From CAYMCO01 sp964388955 (GTDB lineage: Bacteria > Chloroflexota > Anaerolineae > Anaerolineales > E44-bin32): a stretch of DNA of 64,000 bases. A model generated the notes under the pieces. It made no database searches. It was not told where the DNA came from and worked only from the letters and a program-made list of their open reading frames with translations. Below are positions 8,319 through 17,627 of the stretch, piece by piece (the first letter of the stretch is position 1; each line of letters opens with the position of its first letter). The stretch spans positions 1 through 64,000 of the forward strand of contig CAYMCO010000027.1 in NCBI GenBank assembly GCA_964388955.1, in the 5' to 3' direction. Both the position numbers and the translations under genes were made by a program.

Positions 8319-9797
8319 TTGAGTTTTCGCAAGCTGATTGTCTCCATCACTTTCTTGGCCGTCCTTACCATGGCGCTGCGGGTCTCCATCGATACGGATA
8401 CCTGGTGGCACCTGCGGGCGGGAGAGTGGATGGTTGAGCACCGCGCGATTCTGCGCACGGATCCCTTCTCCCTTACCCGCCTTGGGCAAGAGTGGGTGAA
8501 TCCCGGATGGCTGGCCCAGATCCTCTTGTTCGGCGTCTATCGGCTGGGAGGCTTTCCGGCCCTGAATGCCTTTACTGCGCTGATGGTGCTGGTGGCATTC
8601 GCCTTCGCATGGAGCATTATGGAGGCGCCGGTCACCGTACGAGCCTTCATTTTGCTCCTGGCGGTGACGGTGTCAGGGGTGTATTGGGCTGCGCGGCCGC
8701 ATATCCTCTCTTTCGCTCTCGCGGGCGCTTTCCTCTATGTGCTGGAGCATCACCGGCGCGGGCGGCGGGGGCTCATCTGGTCGCTGCCGCCGCTCATGGC
8801 CCTGTGGGTGAACCTGCATGGGGGATTTGCCATCGGTTTCCTGCTGCTGGGGGCGTACGGCGTGGGGGCGCTCCTTGAGCTGCTTTGGCCCGTGTTGCGC
8901 CACGAACGGGGGATCGACGAAGCCTGGGTGGCAAACCGAGGGCAGGTGAGGGATCTGTGGGCTGCGTTCGGAGCCTCGATAGTCGCGGCAGGCTTCAACC
9001 CCCGTGGGTTCGCCATACTGCTCTATCCGTTCCAGACAGTCTCCATCGGCGCACTGCAGGACTTCATCCAGGAGTGGCAGTCACCGGACTTCCACCAGTT
9101 GCATGTGCAGCCCTTCCTGTGGATGCTGCTTCTGACGATGATCGCGTGGGCGTATTCCCGGCGGCGGCTGCGCCCCTCGGAGCTGTTTCTGGCGGTGGGT
9201 TTCACCTACCTTTCCCTGATGGCCGGCAGGAACATCGCCCTGTTTGCGCTGGTGACGGCGCCCTCACTGGCGCGCCACACGCAAGGTGCGCTGGAGCCCT
9301 ACCTTCGGTTGAATTTACGGCCGGATTCTGCCTATCCGCAGCGCATGCGTATCGTCAACGCCCTGCTCTTCGGTTTGCTGTTGGTGGCGGCCGCGGCGAA
9401 AATATCCGTTCCGCTCAGCGGAGAAGTGAACCGGGAGGCCATACGCGGGTTCGCTCCCGTAGCCGCTGTAGAGGTCCTCAAACGGGAGGCACCGCGGGGG
9501 GATCTCTTCAACTCCTACAATTGGGGGGGCTACTTGATTTGGGAGGCGTATCCCCAATACCTGACGTTCGTCGATGGACGGACGGATCTGTTCGATGACG
9601 AGATCTTGAATGCCTATCTGCTCGCCTGGCGTGCCGAACCGGGGTGGCAGGACATATTCCGGGATTGGGGGATTCAGGTGGCACTCATCGAACCGGATGC
9701 ACCGTTGAGGGAAGCGCTCTTGGGCGCCGGGTGGGTGGAGCGCTATTCCGATGAGCAGGCGGTGCTGCTGACAGGAGATCCGGGAGGCGTGGAGTGA
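8319..9797 (+). CDS. GT-C-like polytopic membrane protein, cluster gene 1
   Basis: A 492-aa membrane protein with many hydrophobic helices. Acidic residues Asp25 and Asp27 (SIDTDTWWHLRAGEWM) lie just after the first helix, in the GT-C catalytic loop position. A C-terminal soluble part contains GGYLIWEAYPQYLTFVDGRTDLFDDE and a later IQVALIEPDAPL. The family is common in Chloroflexi and usually annotated as hypothetical; I do not know its substrate. The TTG start is chosen because AGGAG lies 8 bp upstream and the candidate promoter's start point falls downstream of the alternative ATG at 8241. It is first in a run of nine plus-strand genes with tiny gaps or overlaps. Confidence 0.65.
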   Translation: MSFRKLIVSITFLAVLTMALRVSIDTDTWWHLRAGEWMVEHRAILRTDPFSLTRLGQEWVNPGWLAQILLFGVYRLGGFPALNAFTALMVLVAFAFAWSIMEAPVTVRAFILLLAVTVSGVYWAARPHILSFALAGAFLYVLEHHRRGRRGLIWSLPPLMALWVNLHGGFAIGFLLLGAYGVGALLELLWPVLRHERGIDEAWVANRGQVRDLWAAFGASIVAAGFNPRGFAILLYPFQTVSIGALQDFIQEWQSPDFHQLHVQPFLWMLLLTMIAWAYSRRRLRPSELFLAVGFTYLSLMAGRNIALFALVTAPSLARHTQGALEPYLRLNLRPDSAYPQRMRIVNALLFGLLLVAAAAKISVPLSGEVNREAIRGFAPVAAVEVLKREAPRGDLFNSYNWGGYLIWEAYPQYLTFVDGRTDLFDDEILNAYLLAWRAEPGWQDIFRDWGIQVALIEPDAPLREALLGAGWVERYSDEQAVLLTGDPGGVE

Positions 9798-9851
9798 AGC
9801 CTTGGCTCGAAGATGTGCGCTGTGCCGCGAAGGAGAGGATGGACTGCCCAG

Positions 9852-11072
9852 ATGACGTCGCAGTCTGAAATGGCCTCCCTCAGCAAGGAAGGCTTCTCCC
9901 TCGATCTCAAATACCCGCTGCTCGCGCTGTTCTTGGTGCGCTTCGGGACCATCATGGCCCAACCCATAGAGGGCTTGGTGGGATACGGTGATTTTCAGCA
10001 TTTCTTCGATCTGGCTCGTTTCTCGCAGCAACTGGGTGGAGGTTTGCCTTTTGTCGGTCATTGGGTTGAGTTCCCGCCGCTGTTCCCGTTCTTGAATCTG
10101 GTCCTATTCAATCTTTCAGGCGGGCGCTTCCACAACTACGTGTATGTGCTCTCAATCATCCTCGCGCTGTTCGACATCGGCAGTCTGTGGGTGTTCGGCA
10201 AATTGGCGCGGGCGGCCCTGCCCCCCGAACGCCGGTGGGTCCCTATTTGGCTCTATGCGGCCTTCCTTGCGCTCCCCGCATTCGGTGCCTGGACCTTCGA
10301 GCCCATCGCGGTCTTCTTCATGCTCTTGAGTTTGTGGTTGATCATCGATGGGGCGCCGGTTCTCGCCGGCATCTCCGCCGGCTTGGGCGCCCTGACGAAA
10401 GTCTTTCCTATCCTCTCGTTGATCCTGGCCTGGCGGTATTGGCGGCCCCGGCAAGCATTCTCGGCTACGCTGGCGGCTGTCGCATTGGTCGCGCTTGTGA
10501 CGGTTCCCCTCCTGCTGGTCAGCCCGCAGTACACTGCGGCCTCCTTGGGCAGCCAGGTCTCGAAGGTCTCCCACGGCACAATCTGGGCGTTGGTCGACGG
10601 CAACCTCCGCACGGGCAACTTCGGCCCCCTAGAGGAATATCTCGACCCCAGCATGGCCTCAGAACTCCGCGGCGAGCCGGCGAGGGTGCCATTATGGGTC
10701 ACCACGCTCCTCGCGGCGGTGATCGGCCTGTGGGCCTTTCGGCGGGTGGAGCCTGGACGCCTGCGCAGCGGCCTCGCCTTGCTCGGATTGGGGTGGTGCG
10801 TGGTGCTGCTGTGGATGAGAGGTTGGAGCCCGCAATGGCTTGCGTACCTGGCGCCGTTGATCCTGCTCCTACTGCCCGCACGCCGCGCCGCCGCGTTGCT
10901 CATCAACTTGGTAATCGTGTCCCTGCTCGAGTGGCCGCTGCTGCTCTCGCGCGGGTTCTTCAATCTTCAGTGGGCCCCGATCCTCATCCGAACCGTGCTG
11001 CTCCTCGTGGCTGGATTCGAGTTTGCACGTCTCATGATGGGAGCAAGCTCGCGCCAGAGAATCGAGGTGTAG
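9852..11072 (+). CDS. GT87-like polytopic membrane glycosyltransferase, cluster gene 2
   Basis: A 406-aa membrane protein. The first loop has GYGDFQHFFDLARF (Asp47), followed by EFPPLFPFLNLVLF. The central part has LAGISAGLGALTKVFPILSLILAWRYW, the pattern of GT87/DUF2029 mannosyltransferase-like proteins (small helix, then TKxxP). It probably transfers a sugar from a polyprenyl-phosphate donor on the outer face of the membrane; the substrate is unknown. An ATG at 9813 is an alternative start, but the ATG at 9852 gives a better N-terminus and has AAGGAGAGG about 14 bp upstream. The next gene starts one base after its stop. Confidence 0.65.
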   Translation: MTSQSEMASLSKEGFSLDLKYPLLALFLVRFGTIMAQPIEGLVGYGDFQHFFDLARFSQQLGGGLPFVGHWVEFPPLFPFLNLVLFNLSGGRFHNYVYVLSIILALFDIGSLWVFGKLARAALPPERRWVPIWLYAAFLALPAFGAWTFEPIAVFFMLLSLWLIIDGAPVLAGISAGLGALTKVFPILSLILAWRYWRPRQAFSATLAAVALVALVTVPLLLVSPQYTAASLGSQVSKVSHGTIWALVDGNLRTGNFGPLEEYLDPSMASELRGEPARVPLWVTTLLAAVIGLWAFRRVEPGRLRSGLALLGLGWCVVLLWMRGWSPQWLAYLAPLILLLLPARRAAALLINLVIVSLLEWPLLLSRGFFNLQWAPILIRTVLLLVAGFEFARLMMGASSRQRIEV

Positions 11073-11073
11073 G

Positions 11074-12330
11074 TTGAGACCAAGACCTTCAATGGGATTG
11101 CGGCTTGGGATCGTCTTGTTCGTGCTGGTGGCCCTCGTCGCACTCGGTTTTGCCAATTACCGTTTTGCGGACGAAGCGCCTGGAGGGAACGATTTTCTCC
11201 CTCGTTGGGTCGGAACGCATGCCTGGCTGGAGGATGGAACCAGCCCCTATTCCCGCAGCGTCACCTTGGAGGCGCAGCGCATGATCTATGGTCGCCCGGC
11301 GGATCCTTCGGAAGGGGAGGATGTCGCGCAGTTCGTCTATCCGCTGCCGGCGATTGTCTTCTTCATCCCTTTCGGGCTGATGCCATATACATTGGCCAGG
11401 GCGGTATGGATGACTCTGTTGGAAGTTTGCCTGCCCATGCTGGCCTTGCTCGGCCTCGGAATCGCAAAATGGCGTCCCAAACCCTGGCTGATGAGTGTGC
11501 TCGTATTGCTGTCGATCCTCTGGTATCACGGCCTGCGTGCGGTGATTGTCGGTCAGTTCGCAGTCATCGAGGCGGTCCTGATCGCGGGCGCATTTCTGGC
11601 TGTCCAGCGAGAACGCGACGCCTTGGGGGGCATCTTGCTGGCCCTTTCGCTGGCAAAGCCCCAGATGTCCTTCCTCATCATCCCCTATGTGCTGCTGTGG
11701 GCCTACAGCAGGCGCAGGTGGGCGATCATCATCTCGACCTTCGCTTTCCTGGCCCTCTGGATCGGCGCATCGCTCCTGATCATCCCCGATTGGCCGCTGC
11801 AGTGGCTGCGCCAGATCCTCGAGTATCCGGCGTACACGGATATAGGCTCCCCGGTTTCCATCCTGGCGGGCCTCGTGCCGCCCGTATCCGATTGGCTGAA
11901 TCGCATCTTCTCAGGCGCGTTGATTCTGTATATGTTCTGGGAATGGTATCTGGCGAGGGATCAGTCTGACAATTGGTTCCAATGGACCGCAGCCATGACG
12001 CTGGTTGTCACCAACTTGGTCGCGTTCCGCACGGCCACAACGAACTACGTCGTCCTCCTGCCGGCTTGGCTGCTGATCTTCTCCGTTTGGGAGCAGCGCT
12101 GGGATCGGCGTGGGATCGTCGCTTCCGCCTTGACATCCTTGGCCCTTGTCGTAGGACCGTGGGTGCTGTTCCTAACTACCGTACAGACGCGCACAGAAAG
12201 CGCGGTCATGTACCTGCCGCTTCCCCTTCTGACGCTCGTTGGCCTGTGGTGGATCCGCTGGTGGAAGCTGCGCGCGCCCGAGATATCTCTCACCGCATCC
12301 ACCCCCATTTCCAGGCGACTCAATGTCTGA
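11074..12330 (+). CDS. GT87-like polytopic membrane glycosyltransferase, cluster gene 3
   Basis: A 418-aa membrane protein. After one N-terminal helix comes GGNDFLPRWVGTHAWLEDGTSPYS (Asp40 in the first loop), then FVYPLPAIVFFIPFGLMP. A middle LALSLAKPQMSFLIIPYVLLW matches the GT87/DUF2029 pattern seen in the preceding gene. The TTG at 11074 is used because GAGGTG precedes it; the ATG at 11092 is the alternative. Its end overlaps the next gene by 8 bp, showing translational coupling. Confidence 0.65.
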   Translation: MRPRPSMGLRLGIVLFVLVALVALGFANYRFADEAPGGNDFLPRWVGTHAWLEDGTSPYSRSVTLEAQRMIYGRPADPSEGEDVAQFVYPLPAIVFFIPFGLMPYTLARAVWMTLLEVCLPMLALLGLGIAKWRPKPWLMSVLVLLSILWYHGLRAVIVGQFAVIEAVLIAGAFLAVQRERDALGGILLALSLAKPQMSFLIIPYVLLWAYSRRRWAIIISTFAFLALWIGASLLIIPDWPLQWLRQILEYPAYTDIGSPVSILAGLVPPVSDWLNRIFSGALILYMFWEWYLARDQSDNWFQWTAAMTLVVTNLVAFRTATTNYVVLLPAWLLIFSVWEQRWDRRGIVASALTSLALVVGPWVLFLTTVQTRTESAVMYLPLPLLTLVGLWWIRWWKLRAPEISLTASTPISRRLNV

Positions 12331-13804
12331 GACCGGGCTCGCGTCTCGGTTCCTCGACCGTACCTCATCGCTTGATCGAGGGATCCTGATCGGACTTACG
12401 CTTCTTGCGCTCTTGCTGCGTGCCAACCACCTGGGGGCGCAGAGCTTATGGTTTGATGAGACCTACACGGTCGCAGTCGCGGGCATGCCGGTGGGGGAGG
12501 CTCTGCAGGCGCTCATCGCAGATGGGGTGCACCCGCCCCTCTTTTACTTGGTGGAGAACATCATTCTGCGGCTGGGCCGGAGTGAGATCTTGCTCCGCCT
12601 CCCGTCCCTCCTGGCCGGGTCCGCCTCCATCCCACTGATCTACATCCTGGGAAAACGGTGGCTCGGCCCGCGCGTCGCCCTGTTGACCGCGGCGCTGTTT
12701 GCACTCTCGCCATTCGGTGTCTGGTACGCTCAAGACGCCCGGATGTACTCTTTGTTGGGGATGTTCTCCATCCTGAGCATGCTCTTCTATGACCGGTTGT
12801 TGGAGCGCCCTTCGAGAGGGGATCTGGCGGGTTTCGTGCTCACAAACGCATGTGCCTATCTCACCCACTACTTTGCTTTCTTCCTTCCGATCATTCAGTT
12901 GACTCACCAGGCAATCCATCTCCGCCGCCATTGGCGACTTCTCCGCTCATGGACCGCGGCGGAAGTGGTGGCGGCGACACCGGCGCTTCTCTGGGTGGTT
13001 GCGATCGCCCGGCGCGACGCCCAGATCTTCGGCATCGGCTGGATCCCGAGCCCGCGCATCGAAGATCTTCCCCTCACATTGATGAACTTCACCATCGGAG
13101 TGCCCGTTCGAATAGGCCCCGTTCACTGGGCGCTCCTGGCGATGGCGCTCATGGGCGTCGGGCTAGGGATACGGGCCGGATGGCTCGAGCCAGACCGGAA
13201 GTCGCTGGCGCTGCTCTGGTGTCTTCTTCCCATGGTGGTCAGCTTCTTGGTTTCCTTTCAAAGGCCCGTCTATATCGACCGGTTTTTCATCATCTCGCTT
13301 GGCGCTTGGCTGCTGTTGTTGGCAGCTGGGGCCGGAGAACTGGAGGGACGGTGGCTTGGACTGGCGTCGGCCACGCTGGCTGGGATTTTGGTCTTCGGCT
13401 TGATCCAGGTGAACTGGATCGATCGCCAGACGAAGGAGCAGTGGCGCGAGGCGGCCGAGTACCTGGAGAAAGCCCGGGAAAATGAAGTCATCGTGCCGCG
13501 CGTGCTGCAGATGGTCGTACCGCTGCGCTACTACTTTCGGGGGGAAGCGCGCATCGAGCCACTGGAGGTGAACCGGGACCGGAAACCACTTTCGGCGGTC
13601 ACGGCGGGCTTTGACGGAGCCTGGATCGTGTATTGGAATGCCAGTGCCGACGCACACTGCTTCGCATGCTCGCCCCCCTTCGACCGCTTGGCTGAAACGG
13701 CCCCCGACGCGAAGGCCTGGATCTCGGGACTGGGCCCCGAGTTGGTCGAGCGGGCCGATTTCAAGGGCGTGACAGTGATGCATTTCAAACTGACGGACGG
13801 CTGA
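12323..13804 (+). CDS. GT39 (PMT/ArnT-like) membrane glycosyltransferase, cluster gene 4
   Basis: A 493-aa polytopic protein of the dolichyl- or undecaprenyl-phosphate mannosyltransferase type. The N-terminal helix is followed by LGAQSLWFDETYTVAVAG. Asp45-Glu46 are the DE pair typical of GT39 enzymes, and DGVHPPLFYLVENI with LRLPSLLAGSASIPLIY follow the same family order. ALSPFGVWYAQDARMYSLL is another strong family block. It should glycosylate a protein or lipid on the outer membrane face. The ATG at 12323 overlaps the previous stop by 8 bp. A 162-bp gap with no gene separates it from the next member. Confidence 0.75.
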   Translation: MSETGLASRFLDRTSSLDRGILIGLTLLALLLRANHLGAQSLWFDETYTVAVAGMPVGEALQALIADGVHPPLFYLVENIILRLGRSEILLRLPSLLAGSASIPLIYILGKRWLGPRVALLTAALFALSPFGVWYAQDARMYSLLGMFSILSMLFYDRLLERPSRGDLAGFVLTNACAYLTHYFAFFLPIIQLTHQAIHLRRHWRLLRSWTAAEVVAATPALLWVVAIARRDAQIFGIGWIPSPRIEDLPLTLMNFTIGVPVRIGPVHWALLAMALMGVGLGIRAGWLEPDRKSLALLWCLLPMVVSFLVSFQRPVYIDRFFIISLGAWLLLLAAGAGELEGRWLGLASATLAGILVFGLIQVNWIDRQTKEQWREAAEYLEKARENEVIVPRVLQMVVPLRYYFRGEARIEPLEVNRDRKPLSAVTAGFDGAWIVYWNASADAHCFACSPPFDRLAETAPDAKAWISGLGPELVERADFKGVTVMHFKLTDG

Positions 13805-13966
13805 CGCCCATCGCTCGGCTCCTGCGCCAATCGGCCGGCGGTTCGCGATGTTGGAGCGCGGAATCCCGCAGGGGCAGTCGGAAGGGGCAGCTTGGGTCGG
13901 TACGGGAAACTGGGAAGGGAATGAAGGTGCGCCTGCTGGCGCGTGCTGGGGGAGGGAAGGAGCAGG

Positions 13967-16048
13967 ATGGGGCAGACCCCGCCCAAGCGTTCAGGGAGTA
14001 GCACAATTCCAAAGGCGGCCCTGGGTCTACTGGCGGTGCTTTGGGCCGCGCTGGTGCTTCTCGCCTTCTATTACACGCATAAGCCGGTTCAGCCGGCCCA
14101 GGCAGGGGCGTTGGTGAAGTTGATCGTGGCCTTGGTGGCGTGGATAGGGACCCTGGTCGGCGCCTACTGGCTTGGCGGGTTTGTCGACCGGCTCATCCCC
14201 GGCCTCCCCCTGCAGACGCGTTTGCCCCTGCGCGTCGGCTTCGGACTTGGCGTGCTTGGCATGCTGGTCCTGGCCCTGGGGGCGATTCGTGCCTACTACA
14301 TTGGTGTAGCCTGGGCCCTCTGGTTCGCCGGGTTGCTCGTCGGATCGGGGGGGCTTCGGCGGGATCTCAGAAGTCTAAGGCTGCGCCTGCCAACCGATAG
14401 GTTCAACCAGCTTCTGGCCGTGTTCGTGGCGCTGGTCGTCGGCTTGGCTTTCCTCCGTGCCCTGGCTCCGCCCACCGCCTGGGATTCATTGGTCTACCAC
14501 CTCACAGGTCCAAAACTATACATCCAGGCCCACGGCTTGACCCACGATCTGGATCTGCCCTATCTGGGTTTCCCGGCCTGGGGATCCATGCTCTTCACCT
14601 GGGGCATGCTGCTTGCCGGACCGGGGGTGGCGCAATTGCTGCATTTCACGTTCATGCTGCTGACTCTGGCCATCACCGCCGACATGGCTGGGAGCTTTGC
14701 ACGGGGGCGCGGCTGGCTTTCGGGGGCGCTGCTGTTGGCGGTACCCAGCTTGGCCATGATCGCCGGTTGGGCTTATGTCGAATGGATGACCATGTTCGCG
14801 GCCACGGCAGCATTCTGGTGCCTCTTCCACGGCTTCTTCACCGGGGGACGGGTCAGGCCGGGGGATCCGGGGGAAATGGCGGATGGCCGCGTCCTCCAGA
14901 TGAAAGGCATCGGCACGGGGTCCGAGCCCATCATCCTGGGGGGCGCCTTGGCAGGCCTGGGGTTCTCGGCGAAATATACACTCGCCGGCCTGGTGGTGGG
15001 ACTTGGCCTGATCGCCTTCCTGTGTCGTCGATCGTGGAAGGATCTGTTCGCGTTTGGCGCAGCCTTTACCCTGGTGACGGCCCCATTCCTGATGAAGAAC
15101 TGGGCGCTGACGGGGAATCCGGTCTACCCCTTCTTCTTCGCGGGCAGATACTGGGACGCGCATCGCCAGTTCTGGTACAGCCGGCCGGGGACAGGGCTTC
15201 CTCTCGCCCAGATCCTGCTTGCGCCTTGGGAGGCCACGGTCTGGGGTGTGGAGGGCGGTGCGTTCCCTGGTCACGCCTCATACGGCGCCACCATAGGGCC
15301 ATTACTGCTGACGTTGCTTCCACTCTCCGGACTGTATCTCGGAGGGGCCGGTGAGCGCGCCCGAATTGTGTTCACCAGAATTCTGGTCCTGTGCGCGGTT
15401 GTGGGCGTCCAATGGGGCGCGATGCTTGCGTTTTCGGCGCTGCTGGTCCAGACGCGTCTGCTGTTTGTCATATTCCCCTTTCTTTCCCTGATGGCAACGC
15501 TGGGCCTGGAAGGGCTCCGGCGGTTCTCCTCCCCCCGATTCCGCGCCGACTTTGTGCTGCGAGCGCTGGTGCTGCTTTCGCTCTCGGTGACGGCGATCGG
15601 GGGCTTGCTTTCGTTCGCGGCCAGCTCTCCGCTTGCCGTGGTCCTGGGGGCGCAGAACCCGTCCGATTATCTGCAAGAACGGCTGGGGGGGTATTATCTG
15701 GCGGTGAGCGGAGTAAACGATCTGCCTGGGGCCAGCAGGGTTGCATTCCTTTGGGAGCCTCGCAGCTACTTCTGTTCCGAAAGGGTGATTTGCGAGCCGG
15801 ATGCCCTGCTGGACCGCTGGTGGCATCTGCGCCAACATGGGCTTGGCCCCGAGGCGATCGCCGAAAGCTGGCGGCAGGCCGGTATAAGCCATGTTCTGAT
15901 CAACTGGTCCGGAGTGGAGGCGGTGCAGGAAGCTGCCTTTGACCCCTTTGCGGCCGCGGATTGGGAGGCGTTGTCTGAGCTTGTGGATCGAGAGCTAGTC
16001 GAGGTGGGAAAATGGGGCGGCTCCTATTCCCTCTATCGGTTGAGATAG
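13967..16048 (+). CDS. Large GT-C-like polytopic membrane protein, cluster gene 5
   Basis: The largest cluster member at 693 aa. About a dozen helices follow a short basic N-terminus. Between helices lies PTAWDSLVYHLTGPKLYIQ, with an Asp in the expected first large outer loop, and later YVEWMTMFAATAAFWCLF. A C-terminal soluble domain contains EPRSYFCSERVICEPDALLDRWW and ISHVLINWSG. Proteins of this build are found in many Chloroflexi and are not assigned a substrate. The ATG at 13967 has a strong GGAGGGAAGGAG just upstream; an earlier in-frame ATG at 13943 has none. Confidence 0.6.
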   Translation: MGQTPPKRSGSSTIPKAALGLLAVLWAALVLLAFYYTHKPVQPAQAGALVKLIVALVAWIGTLVGAYWLGGFVDRLIPGLPLQTRLPLRVGFGLGVLGMLVLALGAIRAYYIGVAWALWFAGLLVGSGGLRRDLRSLRLRLPTDRFNQLLAVFVALVVGLAFLRALAPPTAWDSLVYHLTGPKLYIQAHGLTHDLDLPYLGFPAWGSMLFTWGMLLAGPGVAQLLHFTFMLLTLAITADMAGSFARGRGWLSGALLLAVPSLAMIAGWAYVEWMTMFAATAAFWCLFHGFFTGGRVRPGDPGEMADGRVLQMKGIGTGSEPIILGGALAGLGFSAKYTLAGLVVGLGLIAFLCRRSWKDLFAFGAAFTLVTAPFLMKNWALTGNPVYPFFFAGRYWDAHRQFWYSRPGTGLPLAQILLAPWEATVWGVEGGAFPGHASYGATIGPLLLTLLPLSGLYLGGAGERARIVFTRILVLCAVVGVQWGAMLAFSALLVQTRLLFVIFPFLSLMATLGLEGLRRFSSPRFRADFVLRALVLLSLSVTAIGGLLSFAASSPLAVVLGAQNPSDYLQERLGGYYLAVSGVNDLPGASRVAFLWEPRSYFCSERVICEPDALLDRWWHLRQHGLGPEAIAESWRQAGISHVLINWSGVEAVQEAAFDPFAAADWEALSELVDRELVEVGKWGGSYSLYRLR

Positions 16049-16097
16049 TGCCTACCCCCTCGGGGATGTGTGCATCAGAACGGGAGGCGCGTTGGGC

Positions 16098-17627
16098 GTG
16101 AGGCCGATCCATTCGGGCCGGTGGCATGACCGCTTGCGGGAGATACCCGCAATGCCGGCCGTCCTTGTGGTTTCGCTGCTGGCCCGACTCCCGGGCCTTG
16201 CCGGCCGGCCCCTCTGGTATGACGAGGCCTTCGCCGTGCTCTTTTCCTCCAAGGGATTGAGCAAGATGGTGTACGGGACGCTCCAGGTTCAGTCAGGGGT
16301 GGCCGCGGATGTGCACCCGCTGTTGTATTACTCCCTGTTGTGGGCCTGGGGGGATGTTTTCGGCCGGGCGCCGCTCTCGGTCCGCGCACTCTCCCTTCTG
16401 ATTGGATTGGGGGTCGTGGCCGCCGGCTATTCACTGGCAAGGGAACTCTTCGGGCCGCGGGTTGGCCTCCTGGCCGGTGTTGTGTTGGCGCTCTCACCCT
16501 TTCAGGTGCACTACTCACAAGAAGTCCGGATGTACGGCCTGCTCGCATTGATTCTCGTGAGCGCTTCCCTGGTGTACTGGAAGGCGCTGCACGGCGGGGC
16601 TGGGTGGACATGGCCCATCTTTGGGGTCTTGGCGGGCTTGGCCATGTACACGCATGTGCTGGCGTCCGTATACCTTGCGGCGCTGGGGCTGACCCCAGTT
16701 CTTTGGCGGCGATGGAAAGATCTGGCGAAGACTGCCCTCAGCACGGCGCTGGCGGCCGCCATCTATCTGCCTTGGATGATCCGTTTGCCGGGGCAGGTGG
16801 CCCGCGTGGACACTGCCTATTGGGTCCAGACACCCGGGCCGGTGGAATTGGTGCGGACCCTGTTGGTTTTCGTGGGCGGCCTCCCGGTCCCCCAGTGGGC
16901 GTTGCCCATCTTGCTCTTCTGCGGGGTGATGCTGCTGGTTCTGGGTGGTTGGGCCACATTGCGGGCCAGCCGATCCGGCGATGCATCCGGCCGAGCCGGG
17001 CGGTGGCTCTTGTACCTTGCACTGGCCCCGATCTCCCTGCTCTACCTGATCTCCCTCTGGACTCCGGTGTACATCGAGCGCGCCTTGCTTCCTTCGGGAG
17101 TGACATTTCTCATATGGCTGAGTTGGGCCCTGGGAACCCACCTTATGCCCGGGGTGATGCGTTGGACGGGCTGGGTTGCCATGGCGGTGGCGTTCGCGCT
17201 GGGACTCCTCGGCCTCTTCACCTACCGGGGGTTCCCCTATGCGCCCTTCGAGCAGCTGGATCGGGAGTTGGCGCGGGCGATCGGGCCGGGGGATGTCATC
17301 CTGCACAGCAACAAGCTGACCGCCATCCCGGCCGTATATTATGCGCCAGACCTCCCACAACAGTTTCTGGCCGATCCCTCCGGTTCCGGGTCGGATACGC
17401 TGGCCCCTGCCACGCAGCAAGTGCTGGGCTTGATCGCGGACCCAGACGCCGCGGCCGCGGTCGGGGATGCCCGGCGGGTGTTCTTTATCGTTTTTGAGCG
17501 GGAGCAGGAAGAATATCGATCGCACGGGGAGGCTGGCCCCCCGGCTCTCGACTGGCTCGGGGGGCACTTCGCGCTGGCGAAGGCGCAGAGCTGGGATGAT
17601 CTGGTGCTATATGAATTCTCGCGTTAG
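16098..17627 (+). CDS. GT39 (PMT/ArnT-like) membrane glycosyltransferase, cluster gene 6
   Basis: A 509-aa polytopic protein related to cluster gene 4. LPGLAGRPLWYDEAFAVLF carries the Asp42-Glu43 pair. It is followed by DVHPLLYYSLLWAWG, VRALSLLIGLGVVAAGYSLARELFG and ALSPFQVHYSQEVRMYGLL, the standard GT39 order. The substrate is unknown. The GTG at 16098 is preceded by GGGAGG at about 10 bp; the ATG at 16152 (GGGAGA 8 bp upstream) is an almost equally good start. The next gene begins inside its last codons. Confidence 0.75.
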   Translation: MRPIHSGRWHDRLREIPAMPAVLVVSLLARLPGLAGRPLWYDEAFAVLFSSKGLSKMVYGTLQVQSGVAADVHPLLYYSLLWAWGDVFGRAPLSVRALSLLIGLGVVAAGYSLARELFGPRVGLLAGVVLALSPFQVHYSQEVRMYGLLALILVSASLVYWKALHGGAGWTWPIFGVLAGLAMYTHVLASVYLAALGLTPVLWRRWKDLAKTALSTALAAAIYLPWMIRLPGQVARVDTAYWVQTPGPVELVRTLLVFVGGLPVPQWALPILLFCGVMLLVLGGWATLRASRSGDASGRAGRWLLYLALAPISLLYLISLWTPVYIERALLPSGVTFLIWLSWALGTHLMPGVMRWTGWVAMAVAFALGLLGLFTYRGFPYAPFEQLDRELARAIGPGDVILHSNKLTAIPAVYYAPDLPQQFLADPSGSGSDTLAPATQQVLGLIADPDAAAAVGDARRVFFIVFEREQEEYRSHGEAGPPALDWLGGHFALAKAQSWDDLVLYEFSR